From an uncultured Alphaproteobacteria bacterium (GTDB lineage Bacteria > Pseudomonadota > Alphaproteobacteria > RF32 > CAG-239): a DNA stretch of 64,000 nt. The notes beneath the pieces are model-generated. The model made no database searches and was not told the origin of the DNA. It was given only the letters and a program-made list of their open reading frames with translations. This document shows positions 46,377 to 54,685 of this stretch, one piece after another. Made by a program: the position numbers and the translations under genes. The stretch covers positions 88,879 to 152,878 of the forward strand of contig CALXVY010000001.1 in assembly GCA_944392255.1 (NCBI GenBank). Direction: 5' to 3'. Numbering within the stretch: the stretch's first letter is position 1; each line of letters begins with the position of its first letter.

Positions 46377-47342
46377 ATGAACAATAATACGACATTAGTT
46401 CTTGATTTTGAAAAAAATATTGTTGAAATTGAAAACAAAATTGAATCATTAAAACATCTGGCTGAAGGTCAAGATGTAGACATTTCTCAAGAGGTAAACC
46501 GTTTGCAACAAAAACTGGAAAAACAAGTCAGAGCCTCCTATTCAAACTTAAGCCCATGGGAAAAATCTCAAGTTGCCAGACATCCGGAACGTCCGCATTG
46601 CTTGGACTATGTTCATGGCTTGATTGAAGATTTCACACCCTTGTGCGGAGACAGACTTTTTGCTGATGATGAAGCCATGGTCGGCGGTATTGGTCGTTTT
46701 AAGAATATTTCGGTTGTTGTATTGGGACAAGAAAAAGGTCACGATTTGGAAACACGTCTTAAATACAACTTTGGTATGGCCAAACCGGAAGGATATAGAA
46801 AAGCTCAAAGATTGATGAGCTTGGCCGACAAGTTCAATATGCCGATTATTTGCTTTGTAGATACATCAGGAGCTTTCCCCGGAGTTGAAGCAGAAGCCAG
46901 AGGTCAAGCTGAAGCCATTGCTTCATCAATCCAAAAATGCTTGCAGGTTAAAGTTCCGGTTGTTTCAGTTGTTATCGGAGAAGGTGGTTCAGGCGGAGCT
47001 ATCGCCATTGCCACAGCCAACAAAGTATTGATGTTGGAACATGCTATCTATTCCGTAATTTCTCCGGAAGGATGCGCTTCTATTTTGTGGCGTTCAGCCG
47101 ATAAGGTTAAAGAAGCAACTGAAGCTTTGAAATTAACCGCGCAAGATTTGAAAAAACTCGGCATTATTGATGAAATAATTGCCGAACCTTTAGGCGGAGC
47201 CCATCGCGACCCTAAAGTTGTTATTGAAAATGTCGGTAACGCCATTTTAAGAAACTTGAAAGAGTTAATGCCGTTAAATGGTGAAGAACTCAAAAAAATG
47301 CGCAATGAAAAATTCTTGAAGATGGGACGTAACCTTGAATAA
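46377..47342 (+). CDS. accA: Acetyl-CoA carboxylase carboxyltransferase subunit alpha
   Basis: 321 residues. DFEKNIVEIENKIESLK at the N-terminus, then RHPERPHCLDYV, FGMAKPEGYRKAQRLM, PIICFVDTSGAFPGVEAEARGQ and the oxyanion region VVIGEGGSGGAIAIATANKV are diagnostic. With AccD it transfers carboxyl from biotin to acetyl-CoA, giving malonyl-CoA for fatty-acid synthesis. Its partner accD is 2 kb downstream on the same strand. The stop overlaps the possible TTG start of rmuC. Confidence 0.97.
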   Translation: MNNNTTLVLDFEKNIVEIENKIESLKHLAEGQDVDISQEVNRLQQKLEKQVRASYSNLSPWEKSQVARHPERPHCLDYVHGLIEDFTPLCGDRLFADDEAMVGGIGRFKNISVVVLGQEKGHDLETRLKYNFGMAKPEGYRKAQRLMSLADKFNMPIICFVDTSGAFPGVEAEARGQAEAIASSIQKCLQVKVPVVSVVIGEGGSGGAIAIATANKVLMLEHAIYSVISPEGCASILWRSADKVKEATEALKLTAQDLKKLGIIDEIIAEPLGGAHRDPKVVIENVGNAILRNLKELMPLNGEELKKMRNEKFLKMGRNLE

Positions 47343-48471
47343 TCTATCTCAAGATATGTTAGTGATTTTGATTGCCGGTGTAGCCTTGCTGCTCATCGGC
47401 AATCTTTGCTATATGATTCTAAAGAGCAAAAAGCCAAATGTGGATTCGTTTGCTGATATTTTGCTGCGCGGACAAGCCGAATTAGCAGGTAGATTAAGCC
47501 AACTTTCTGAGTTAAACCGCCAAGAGCAAAATCGCATAACAGATGCAATCAATGAACAAAAATTGGCTGTTTTGAAGATTATGGATGAAAAACTCTTAGC
47601 CGTAACCAAGAGTGTGGGCGAAGGGCTGCAACAATCCACCGATAAAACCACCCAAACCTTGCACGATTTAAGAGAGCGTTTGGCCAAAATAGATGTGGCG
47701 CAACAAAAAATTTCTTCTTTGTCAGAGCAAGTTGTATCATTGCAAGAGGTCTTAAGTAACAAACAAGCCAGAGGTGCTTTTGGTGAAATTCAGTTAAATG
47801 ATTTGGTGACCTCGATTCTTCCGCCGTCGGCTTATGAATTTCAGGTTGTGATGAGCAACCAAAAACGCGCCGATTGTGTTTTGCGTTTGCCCAATCCCCC
47901 CGGAACAATCGTGATTGATGCCAAATTTCCGTTGGAGAGTTATCAAGCCTTAAGAGAGGCTAAAACAGATAGAGAAAAGGTTGAAGCAGAAAGATTCTTC
48001 CGCGCTTCTGTGTTAAAGCATATCAAGGATATTTCCGAAAAATATATCATTGTCGGAGAAACGGCAGAGTCTGCCTTAATGTTTTTGCCAAGTGAGGCAA
48101 TATATGCAGAGCTTCATGCCAATTTTCGCGATGTGGTAGAAGCCTCATATCGAGCAAAAGTTTGGATAGTTTCTCCCACAACCTTAATGGCCACTTTAAA
48201 CACGGTTCGTGCGATTCTCAAAGATGCCTCAATGAGAGAGCAAGCCGGAATAATACAACGAGAAGTTGGTGTTTTGGTCGAAGATATCACTCGTTTAGAT
48301 GATAGAATAGAAAATTTATCCAAACATTTTGACATGGCAACGCGTGATATTAATGAAATTAAGGTATCATCGGGAAAAATCTCGAAAAGGATTAAAAAAA
48401 TTGAAGATTTTGAACTTGGAGAAGCCGATCATACCTTGGCAATAGAGCATAAAATAGCTCAAAATGAATAA
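47335..48471 (+). CDS. rmuC: DNA recombination protein RmuC homologue
   Basis: 378 residues from a TTG at 47335 that overlaps accA by eight bases; an ATG at 47356 is an alternative. An N-terminal membrane segment (about 8-28) is followed by a coiled coil (about 35-140). The RmuC core then has KQARGAFGEIQLNDLV, RADCVLRLPNPPGTIVIDAKFPLE, and a FLPSEAIYAELHANF segment. RmuC-type proteins have a predicted nuclease-like fold and limit inversions at short repeats. Its presence between accA and ihfB is a local arrangement. Confidence 0.92.
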   Translation: MNNLSQDMLVILIAGVALLLIGNLCYMILKSKKPNVDSFADILLRGQAELAGRLSQLSELNRQEQNRITDAINEQKLAVLKIMDEKLLAVTKSVGEGLQQSTDKTTQTLHDLRERLAKIDVAQQKISSLSEQVVSLQEVLSNKQARGAFGEIQLNDLVTSILPPSAYEFQVVMSNQKRADCVLRLPNPPGTIVIDAKFPLESYQALREAKTDREKVEAERFFRASVLKHIKDISEKYIIVGETAESALMFLPSEAIYAELHANFRDVVEASYRAKVWIVSPTTLMATLNTVRAILKDASMREQAGIIQREVGVLVEDITRLDDRIENLSKHFDMATRDINEIKVSSGKISKRIKKIEDFELGEADHTLAIEHKIAQNE

Positions 48472-48595
48472 AACGTTGGATAGATTCTTTTTTTGATTTT
48501 TATTTTTTTTGAAATCCGATATTGATTTCTGGAACAAAAAAAGATAGTTTATTGAAAAACATTAAATTAAATATAATTAAATAATAAGAGGTAAA

Positions 48596-48880
48596 ATGAC
48601 TAGATCAGAATTAATTGAAAAAATTGCAGCTAAGAACCCACATTTGATGGTTAAAGATGTAGAACGCATTGTTGCTGTTGTCTTTGATAAAATCATCAGA
48701 TCATTGGCCGCAGGAGATAGAGTTGAATTTAGAGGTTTTGGAGCATTTTCTGTACGCAAGCGCACACCTCGTGTTGCTAAAAACCCACGTACCGGAGAAC
48801 AGGTTAAAGTTGAAGAACGCAACATTCCTCATTTCAAAACCGGCAAACAACTGTTTGAATTGTTAAATAAAAAGAAGTAA
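48596..48880 (+). CDS. ihfB: Integration host factor subunit beta
   Basis: 94 residues. [34 protein letters not shown] and [18 protein letters not shown] give the HU/IHF fold; the beta-arm reads [11 protein letters not shown] with the intercalating Pro. The sequence is closest to IhfB rather than HU. With IhfA it bends DNA sharply at specific sites. The ATG follows an AGAGGTAAA ribosome site. The lapA gene follows, as in many proteobacteria. Confidence 0.94.
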   Translation: MTRSELIEKIAAKNPHLMVKDVERIVAVVFDKIIRSLAAGDRVEFRGFGAFSVRKRTPRVAKNPRTGEQVKVEERNIPHFKTGKQLFELLNKKK

Positions 48881-48931
48881 GGTCAAACAGGAGTAAATCG
48901 TCAATAATATTAATTAGCAAAGGACCCCGTC

Positions 48932-49318
48932 ATGGCATTTATAAAGGCTTTAATCAGATTGATTGTATTTGCGGTCGTTTTGTATTTTGCATTTATCAAT
49001 AACGATTTGGCAATGTTCAGTTTGTGGCCGTTTAATATAGAAGTGACGGTGTCTTTAAGCGTTGCGATAGTCTTTTTGGTCTTTTTTGGTTTCATTTGGG
49101 GCAAATTCGATTCGTGGTTTGCATACTCTCCATTGAGAAGTTCTTTGCGTCAGCAAAAGAAACAAAATAAAAAACTGACCAAAGAGCAAGAAAAGCTAAC
49201 CAAAGAAGTAGAAGGTTTGCAAGGGGATATCTCCGAATTAAAAGAGAAAGAAGCCTCCATGCCCAAACCTCCGCTCAAGCAAAGAATAGCAGCTTGGTTT
49301 AAGCGCAAAAAAGACTAG
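48932..49318 (+). CDS. lapA: LapA-domain (DUF1049) inner-membrane protein
   Basis: 128 residues with two membrane segments (about 5-25 and 40-60) separated by the short NNDLAMFSLWPFNIEVTVS loop that is typical of the family. A cytoplasmic coiled coil (about 70-110, KKQNKKLTKEQEKLTKEVEGL) and a basic end follow. In E. coli LapA works with LapB in regulating lipopolysaccharide synthesis through LpxC; no lapB is next to it here. AGGA lies upstream of the ATG. The ihfB-lapA order is conserved. Confidence 0.88.
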   Translation: MAFIKALIRLIVFAVVLYFAFINNDLAMFSLWPFNIEVTVSLSVAIVFLVFFGFIWGKFDSWFAYSPLRSSLRQQKKQNKKLTKEQEKLTKEVEGLQGDISELKEKEASMPKPPLKQRIAAWFKRKKD

Positions 49319-49348
49319 ATTTGGCAAAACTAAAAAAAGGTAACAACT

Positions 49349-50230
49349 ATGAACTGGCTTACTGACTTTGTTAGACCGAAAGTAAAAAAAATCACGGCAA
49401 AAGAGATTGCTGACAATTTGTGGACCAAATGTCCGAACTGTGGGCAAATGCTTTTCAACAAAGAGTTGGAAAAAAACAATTTTGTCTGCCACAAATGCGA
49501 TCATCATTTGCGTTTGTCGGTAAAAAAACGTTTGGAACTTTTGTTTGATGGTGGAGAATATAAAGAGATTTTCTTGCCCAAATTAAAAGAAGATCCGCTC
49601 AATTTTAAGGATTCCAAAAAATATACCGATAGATTAAGAAATTATCGCAAAATTACCGGAGACGATGATGCAATTAAGGTTGCACAAGGAGAAATCGGCG
49701 GTATAACCTCAGTTGTTGCTGTAATGGACTTTTCTTTCATGGGTGGTTCTATGGGTATGGCTGTTGGTGAAGGCATTGTTAAAGCCGCAGAAACAGCTAT
49801 CAAAAACAACTGCCCGCTGATTACGGTAACGGCATCTGGCGGTGCGCGCATGCAAGAAGGTATGCTTTCTTTAATGCAAATGGCAAGAACCACGGCAGCA
49901 GTTAACATGGTCAAAGAAAAAGGCTTACCTTACATTGTCATTTTGACAGACCCGACCACAGGTGGTGTTTCTGCCTCATTCGCCATGTTGGGAGATATTC
50001 ATATTGCCGAAAAAGGTTGTATGATTGGTTTTGCCGGAGCACGCGTAATTGAGCAAACCATTCGTGAAAAATTGCCGGAAGGTTTCCAACGTGCAGAATA
50101 TTTGAAAGAGCACGGTATGGTAGACATGGTTGTTCGTCGTGCCGAAATGAAAAACGAGCTGGTTAAGGTAATCAGCATCTTGATGCACCAAAAACCAAAG
50201 TTGAACACCTTGTCCATCACGGCAAGATAG
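49349..50230 (+). CDS. accD: Acetyl-CoA carboxylase carboxyltransferase subunit beta
   Basis: 293 residues. The N-terminal zinc ribbon (KCPNCGQMLFNKEL, then FVCHKCDHHLR) is followed by the crotonase-like carboxyltransferase core: VAVMDFSFMGGSMGMAVGEG, ITVTASGGARMQEGMLSLMQ and TDPTTGGVSASFAMLGDIHI. It pairs with AccA, encoded 2 kb upstream. The four Cys of the ribbon are all present. A terminator hairpin follows. Confidence 0.97.
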   Translation: MNWLTDFVRPKVKKITAKEIADNLWTKCPNCGQMLFNKELEKNNFVCHKCDHHLRLSVKKRLELLFDGGEYKEIFLPKLKEDPLNFKDSKKYTDRLRNYRKITGDDDAIKVAQGEIGGITSVVAVMDFSFMGGSMGMAVGEGIVKAAETAIKNNCPLITVTASGGARMQEGMLSLMQMARTTAAVNMVKEKGLPYIVILTDPTTGGVSASFAMLGDIHIAEKGCMIGFAGARVIEQTIREKLPEGFQRAEYLKEHGMVDMVVRRAEMKNELVKVISILMHQKPKLNTLSITAR

Positions 50231-50242
50231 AGTTTAGATAAA

Positions 50243-50268
50243 AGCCTCGGATTTTCCGAGGCTCTTTC
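50243..50268. terminator. Terminator hairpin after accD
   Basis: AGCCTCGG (50243-50250), loop ATTTT, CCGAGGCT (50256-50263). The downstream T run is interrupted (CTTTCATATTT), so efficiency may be moderate. It sits between convergent genes. Confidence 0.7.
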
Positions 50269-50272
50269 ATAT

Positions 50273-50521
50273 TTAAAAAGTTGCCGTATCGAAAGAAAGG
50301 TCAATTTTCATATCAAAAGCACGGGCAATTTGGTTAAGGTTACCAAAATTGATTTCAGCGAGCCCAAGTTCCAGTTTTTCAATATAAGCTGAGGGTACGC
50401 CGGTTTGGTTGGCAAGCTCAGGTATCGTGATTTTGTGCAAACGCCGCAGGGCGGTAATTTGCTCGGCAAGAGCAAGTTTGGTTTGTTTGAGATTAATTCG
50501 GGCTTGTTTTTTGTTTAGCAT
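50273..50521 (-). CDS. XRE-family helix-turn-helix regulator
   Basis: 82 residues. ITALRRLHKITIPELANQTGVPSAYIEKLE is a classic Cro/C1 helix-turn-helix with the recognition helix at VPSAYIEKLE. An AINFGNLNQIARAFDMKIDL-like second half completes the fold. The ATG at 50519-50521 has AGGAG eight bases upstream. It could be a transcription regulator or an antitoxin, but no toxin adjoins it. Upstream on the same strand lie palindromic repeats and a structured RNA, so its expression may depend on that region. Confidence 0.85.
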   Translation of the reverse strand: MLNKKQARINLKQTKLALAEQITALRRLHKITIPELANQTGVPSAYIEKLELGLAEINFGNLNQIARAFDMKIDLSFDTATF

Positions 50522-50559
50522 ATTTCAACTCCTGTTTATTAAGAGCCAACTTTTGCCGT

Positions 50560-50600
50560 CAAACACGCCGTGTTTGTGCGGTCAAACTGGCTTCAGTTTG
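50560..50600. repeat. Two adjacent palindromic repeat units
   Basis: CAAACAC-GCC-GTGTTTG (50560-50576), then TGCGGT followed by CAAACTG-GCTT-CAGTTTG (50583-50600). Each is a seven-base perfect inverted repeat with a three- or four-base loop. The second differs from the unit at 51037-51054 by a compensating pair change (G-C to A-T). Confidence 0.7.
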
Positions 50601-50762
50601 AAAAACCGCCGAGAGAAGAATCTCAAGGCGGTGGAGCTGAAAAACTGCAAGAATACAGACGCATTTATTCGACCTAAAAAGGCTTATATCATGCACTCCA
50701 CCATATGTGGATTTTATTCTTGAGATGTTTTTCAGACACCACAGGTTGTCTCCAACCTGCAA
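50600..50762 (-). ncRNA. Candidate structured small RNA with GAGA-loop hairpin and terminator
   Basis: On the minus strand: a 7-bp hairpin with a GAGA tetraloop (50753-50759 with 50742-50748), then a long stem made of CTGAAAAAC/GTTTTTCAG (50727-50735 with 50637-50645, read as complement) and CAAGAATA/TATTCTTG (50715-50722 with 50648-50655). Within it lie a TCCAC/GTGGA hairpin and a GCAT/ATGC arm. A terminator follows: CCGCC-GAGA/TCTC-GGCGG (50606-50610 with 50627-50631) and TTTTT. A candidate promoter precedes it. No protein-coding explanation exists. The layout resembles the RNA at 19390-19583. I recognise no known family; it could act on the XRE gene downstream or be free-standing. Confidence 0.58.
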
Positions 50763-50767
50763 GGAGC

Positions 50768-50795
50768 ATTGTAGAGAAAAAGGGAAAAAAAGCAA
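50768..50795 (-). promoter_or_regulatory. Candidate promoter for the structured RNA
   Basis: Read on the minus strand: TTGCTT (50795-50790), 16 bp, TACAAT (50773-50768). Predicted start near 50761, right before the GAGA hairpin. Confidence 0.5.
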
Positions 50796-50802
50796 ATGTT
50801 TT

Positions 50803-50904
50803 TTATGAAGGAGGCACATAAGCACCGCCAAGAATGATATTTGTTCTCGGTACGGAAGATACGCCAAGAATTATGTTTGTTTTTGGCACAGCCAGCTCGG
50901 CCAT
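50803..50904 (-). CDS. Short repetitive peptide ORF (33 aa), possibly gene remnant
   Basis: From the ATG at 50904 the frame encodes MAELA, then VPKTNIILGVSS, VPRTNIILGGAY and VPPS. The 12-residue unit is repeated once, and the two DNA copies differ mostly at third codon positions (GTG/GTA, CCA/CCG, AAC/AAT, ATA/ATC), a sign of past selection on the protein. The frame stays open upstream through palindromic repeats to a stop near 50983. There is no clear ribosome site, so it may be the tail of a decayed gene invaded by palindromic elements. Function unknown. Confidence 0.35.
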   Translation of the reverse strand: MAELAVPKTNIILGVSSVPRTNIILGGAYVPPS

Positions 50905-51054
50905 CAAACTGATGGGATCAAACGTGCTACGTTTGTCAAGCTGGCTCTTTTTTTTTGCCCACACAAGGCACTAAGCCCCGTTTGGAACAAGAAGAGCATC
51001 GCGATACGCGTGGCTCGGAGAAAAAACTGATGCGGTCAAGCTGGCTTCAGCTTG
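50901..51054. repeat. Palindromic repeat block related to the right-edge array
   Basis: Contains CCATCA-AAC-TGATGG (50901-50915), CAAACGT-GCT-ACGTTTG (50919-50935), GTCAAGCTGGCTC (50935-50947) and CAAGCTG-GCTT-CAGCTTG (51037-51054). The two GTCAAGCTGGCT words are exactly 100 bp apart. Between them lie ACAAGGCAC and GAAGAGCATCGCG, in the same order as in the 112-bp units at 63751-64000. Apart from the short peptide ORF I see no gene in 50940-51107. Confidence 0.65.
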
Positions 51055-51119
51055 TTAGGGGTTTGTTAAAGAATATATGAGATAATCTTTCATATTCAGA
51101 AAAATTTTTGAGGAAGAAG

Positions 51120-52616
51120 ATGCTAAGCTTAAAACACGTTGCCATAAGTTCTTTTAACGAAAATCTAGCTTATGTTCACAGAGATTGTGACGCTTATAAG
51201 ATTGATGATATTCGTTCACTAACCAAGGTTGAAATTCATGGCGGTGTTAAGCCGGTTTTTGCTTTTTTGCAAGTGGTAGATGATGATGAGCTGGTCAAGC
51301 CTAATGAAATTGGCTTGAATAATGAAGCTTTTGAATGCATCAATTTGCCCGAAGGAGCTAATGTTACCTTAACCATATCTTCTCCGCCGCCGAGTTTGGC
51401 CTCAATCAAGCGCAAAATTGCCGGCAATATCTTAAGCTCGGGCGAATATAGTGCGATTGTTAATGACATAGCCTCTAAAAGATATTCCAATATGGATATT
51501 GTGTCTTTTTTGGTGGCAAGTGGTTCATTTATGACCGCCCCTGAGGTTTTGTCTTTTACCGAGGCTTTGGTTGGAGATAATACCCTGCATTGGGATAATG
51601 AAAATATTGTTGTTGACCATCACTGTTTAGGCGGAATCCCTGGAAACAAGACCGATATTATTATCACCGCAATTGTAGCGGCTTACGGCTTGCCCATGCC
51701 CAAAACCGCATCTCGTTCTTTAACTTCTTGTGCCGGCGTGGCAGATACAATGTCTGTTTTGGCAAATGTTGATTTAGATGAAGAAGAATTGCGCCGTGTA
51801 ATAAAAGAAACTCGAGGAGCCATTGTCAATTATGAGAGTTTATCAATTGCCGAAGTTAATAAGCTCGTTTCATCTGTTGAAAGAAACATTGGTTTAACCC
51901 AATTGCACCATATTGCCGCTTCTATCTTAGCCATCAAATTGGCGGCAGGGGTAACCCATTTGGTCATAGATATTCCGGTAGGACCAAATTCTCGTATCAA
52001 ACGTACTGGTGAAGCCATGCGTTTGAGAAAATTGATAGAATATGTGGGCGATATGCTCTCCATTGAGATAGATGCCGTGATAACCGATGGTAGTGAACCG
52101 ATTGGTAATGGCGTTGGTGCCGTTTTGGAAGCCAGAGATGTGATGAAGGTTTTGCGCAATAAGGAAGACGCCCCGCAAGATTTGAAAGAAAAATCATTGT
52201 TCTTGGCAGGAAGAATTTTGGAATTTGACCCCAAACTGCGTGGCGGACAAGGCTATCATGTTGCCAAAGAGATTTTAACTTCCGGCCGCGCTTTAGAAAC
52301 CATGAACAAAATCATTCATGCTCAGGGTAAAGCTCCACAACCACAACTCGGACATTTAACCCGCGATATTGTTTCCAATATTTCCGGCGTGGTTGAAAGC
52401 ATTGATAACGAGAGAATTAATAAAATCGGAGTCATGGCCGGAGCATCGCAATATCCCGGCGCCGGATTGGATTTGTTGAAAAAAGTGGGCGATAGAGTAG
52501 AACAAGGCGAAACTTTATACCGCATCCACTCAGTTAATTCCACCGATTTTGCCTTTGCCAACAGCATGGTCGACGGTTATACCGGCTATGAAATCTCAGG
52601 CAGAAGTAAATATTAA
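51120..52616 (+). CDS. Thymidine phosphorylase / AMP phosphorylase-like protein
   Basis: 498 residues from the ATG at 51120 (GAGGAAG immediately upstream; the frame reaches a TTG at 51108). An N-terminal extension of about 85 residues precedes the nucleoside phosphorylase core: YSNMDIVSFLVASG, HHCLGGIPGNKTDIIITAIVA, TSRSLTSCAGVADTM-like ASRSLTSCAGVADTMSV, and DGSEPIGNGVGAVLEARDV. The C-terminal domain has ASQYPGAGLDL. The roughly 500-residue length with an N-terminal extension matches the AMP phosphorylase-like branch better than classical DeoA (about 440). It cleaves a nucleoside or nucleotide with phosphate; the exact substrate cannot be fixed from sequence. It is preceded by the repeat patch. 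Confidence 0.88.
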   Translation: MLSLKHVAISSFNENLAYVHRDCDAYKIDDIRSLTKVEIHGGVKPVFAFLQVVDDDELVKPNEIGLNNEAFECINLPEGANVTLTISSPPPSLASIKRKIAGNILSSGEYSAIVNDIASKRYSNMDIVSFLVASGSFMTAPEVLSFTEALVGDNTLHWDNENIVVDHHCLGGIPGNKTDIIITAIVAAYGLPMPKTASRSLTSCAGVADTMSVLANVDLDEEELRRVIKETRGAIVNYESLSIAEVNKLVSSVERNIGLTQLHHIAASILAIKLAAGVTHLVIDIPVGPNSRIKRTGEAMRLRKLIEYVGDMLSIEIDAVITDGSEPIGNGVGAVLEARDVMKVLRNKEDAPQDLKEKSLFLAGRILEFDPKLRGGQGYHVAKEILTSGRALETMNKIIHAQGKAPQPQLGHLTRDIVSNISGVVESIDNERINKIGVMAGASQYPGAGLDLLKKVGDRVEQGETLYRIHSVNSTDFAFANSMVDGYTGYEISGRSKY

Positions 52617-52621
52617 AAAAA

Positions 52622-52675
52622 CTTTCAAAAAAATTTATAAGCCCTATTGCATAGGCTCATTTGCTTTCCTATATA
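52622..52675 (+). promoter_or_regulatory. Overlapping heat-shock-like and housekeeping promoters of dnaK
   Basis: A heat-shock sigma-like pair: CTTTCA (52622-52627) and CCCTAT (52642-52647), 14-bp spacer. A housekeeping pair: TTGCAT (52647-52652), 17 bp, TATATA (52670-52675). The second fits the consensus better; the first is suggested by the known RpoH control of dnaK. Confidence 0.5.
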
Positions 52676-52720
52676 GTTAATAGAAAAAATTAAACACCAG
52701 TTTAACAAAGGAAATAAAAC

Positions 52721-54619
52721 ATGAGCAATAAAGTAATTGGTATTGACTTGGGTACAACCAACTCCTGCTTTGCCGTTATGGAAGGCGGAGAAGCCAAAGT
52801 TTTGGAAAACTCAGAAGGTGCAAGAACAACCCCTTCAATGGTTGCTTTTACAGATACGGAACGCTTAGTCGGCTATCCGGCAAAACGTCAAGCCGTAACC
52901 AACCCTGAAAATACCTTGTTTGCAATCAAACGTTTAATCGGTCGTCGTTTTGATTCTCCGGAAGTTCAAAAAGATAAAAACATTGTTCCTTATAAAATTG
53001 TTTCGGGTGACAATGGTGACGCTTGGGTAGAAGTTAAAGGACAAAAATATGCTCCGTCTCAAATTTCTGCCATGATTTTGCAAAAATTAAAAGAATATGC
53101 CGAAAGCTATTTGGGTGAAAAAATTGAAAAAGCCGTTATTACCGTTCCGGCATATTTTAACGACTCTCAACGTCAAGCAACAAAAGATGCTGGTAAAATT
53201 GCCGGCTTAGATGTTTTGCGTATCATCAACGAACCGACAGCTGCCGCCTTGGCTTATGGTATGGATAAAAAAGCATCAGGCACCATCGCTGTTTATGACC
53301 TTGGTGGTGGTACATTTGATATTTCCATTTTGGAAATCGGTGACGGTGTATTTGAAGTAAAGTCAACAAACGGTGATACCTTCTTGGGTGGTGAAGACTT
53401 TGACCGTCGTATTTTGGACTATCTCGTAGAAGAATTCAAAAAAGAAAACGGCATTGACTTGAAAAATGACCGCTTGGCTTTGCAACGCTTAAAAGAAGCT
53501 GCTGAAAAAGCTAAAATTGAATTGTCTTCAACCACACAAACCGAAATCAACTTGCCGTTTATCACGGCAGATGCAACAGGTCCGAAACACCTCAATATCA
53601 AATTGAGCCGTGCAAAATTGGAAGACTTGGTTGCTGATTTGATTGAAAAAACCGTTGAACCTTGTAAAAAAGCTTTGGCAGATGCCGGCTTGAAAGCTAA
53701 CGAGATTAGCGAAGTTATTTTGGTTGGTGGTATGACTCGTATGCCGAAAGTTCAAGAAAAAGTAAAAGAAATTTTCGGTAAAGAGCCGCACAAAGGTGTT
53801 AACCCGGATGAAGTTGTTGCCGTTGGTGCTGCAATTCAAGGCGGTGTTTTGATGGGTGATGTAAAAGACGTATTGCTCTTGGATGTAACGCCGTTGTCTT
53901 TGGGTATTGAAACCTTGGGTGGCGTATTTACCCGTTTGATTGACAGAAACACCACTATTCCGACCAGAAAATCTCAAGTTTTCTCAACTGCAGAAGATGG
54001 TCAAACCGCTGTTACCATTCGCGTCTTCCAAGGTGAACGTGAAATGGCAGCTGACAATAAATTGCTTGGTCAATTTGACTTGGTAGGTATTCCGCCTGCA
54101 CCGCGTGGTATGCCGCAAATTGAAGTTACTTTCGATATTGATGCTAACGGTATTGTTAACGTATCTGCAAAAGATAAGGCTACTAACAAAGAGCAAGCAA
54201 TCCGCATTCAAGCCAGTGGTGGTTTGTCTGATGCCGATATTGAAAAGATGGTTAAAGATGCTGAAGCCAACGCCGAAGCTGATAAAAAACGCAAAGAGTT
54301 GGTAGAAGCCAAAAACCAAGGTGAATCTTTGGTATTGAGCACAGAAAAAACCTTGAAAGAACATGGTGACAAAATTTCTGCTGCTGAAAAGAGTAAGATT
54401 GAAGAAGAAATCAAAACTTTGAAATCTGCTTTGGAAGGTGATGATTTGGAAAACATCAAAGCCAAGACAGAAAGCTTGATGCAAGCTTCTTTGAAACTCG
54501 GTGAAGCTATGTACAAACAAGCTGAAACTGCTCAAAGCACAGCTAATGCAGCTGGTCCGGAAGCAGAAGAAAAGAAAGATGAAAAAGTTGTCGATGCAGA
54601 CTTTGAAGAAGTTAAATAA
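52721..54619 (+). CDS. dnaK: Chaperone protein DnaK (Hsp70)
   Basis: 632 residues. [17 protein letters not shown], the [13 protein letters not shown] and [15 protein letters not shown] phosphate loops and [13 protein letters not shown] give the ATPase domain. [13 protein letters not shown] begins the substrate-binding domain. A charged tail ends [17 protein letters not shown]. It refolds proteins with DnaJ and GrpE. Normally dnaJ follows directly; here two large genes on the other strand stand between them. A heat-shock-like promoter precedes it. Confidence 0.98.
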   Translation: MSNKVIGIDLGTTNSCFAVMEGGEAKVLENSEGARTTPSMVAFTDTERLVGYPAKRQAVTNPENTLFAIKRLIGRRFDSPEVQKDKNIVPYKIVSGDNGDAWVEVKGQKYAPSQISAMILQKLKEYAESYLGEKIEKAVITVPAYFNDSQRQATKDAGKIAGLDVLRIINEPTAAALAYGMDKKASGTIAVYDLGGGTFDISILEIGDGVFEVKSTNGDTFLGGEDFDRRILDYLVEEFKKENGIDLKNDRLALQRLKEAAEKAKIELSSTTQTEINLPFITADATGPKHLNIKLSRAKLEDLVADLIEKTVEPCKKALADAGLKANEISEVILVGGMTRMPKVQEKVKEIFGKEPHKGVNPDEVVAVGAAIQGGVLMGDVKDVLLLDVTPLSLGIETLGGVFTRLIDRNTTIPTRKSQVFSTAEDGQTAVTIRVFQGEREMAADNKLLGQFDLVGIPPAPRGMPQIEVTFDIDANGIVNVSAKDKATNKEQAIRIQASGGLSDADIEKMVKDAEANAEADKKRKELVEAKNQGESLVLSTEKTLKEHGDKISAAEKSKIEEEIKTLKSALEGDDLENIKAKTESLMQASLKLGEAMYKQAETAQSTANAAGPEAEEKKDEKVVDADFEEVK

Positions 54620-54640
54620 CAACTTTTTATAAAACAAAAG

Positions 54641-54669
54641 AAAAGCCCCGTCAAATTGGCGGGGCTTTT
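54641..54669. terminator. Terminator after dnaK
   Basis: AAAAGCCCCG (54641-54650) pairs with CGGGGCTTTT (54660-54669). The symmetric A/T flanks allow use from both sides, ending dnaK and the convergent unknown gene. Confidence 0.88.
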
Positions 54670-54685
54670 GCTATCTGTCATGAAA

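Noticed and set aside
50559..50867. 102-codon minus-strand frame across the gene-poor patch
   Set aside because: It coincides with the structured RNA and palindromes; the translation is compositionally odd and lacks a ribosome site.
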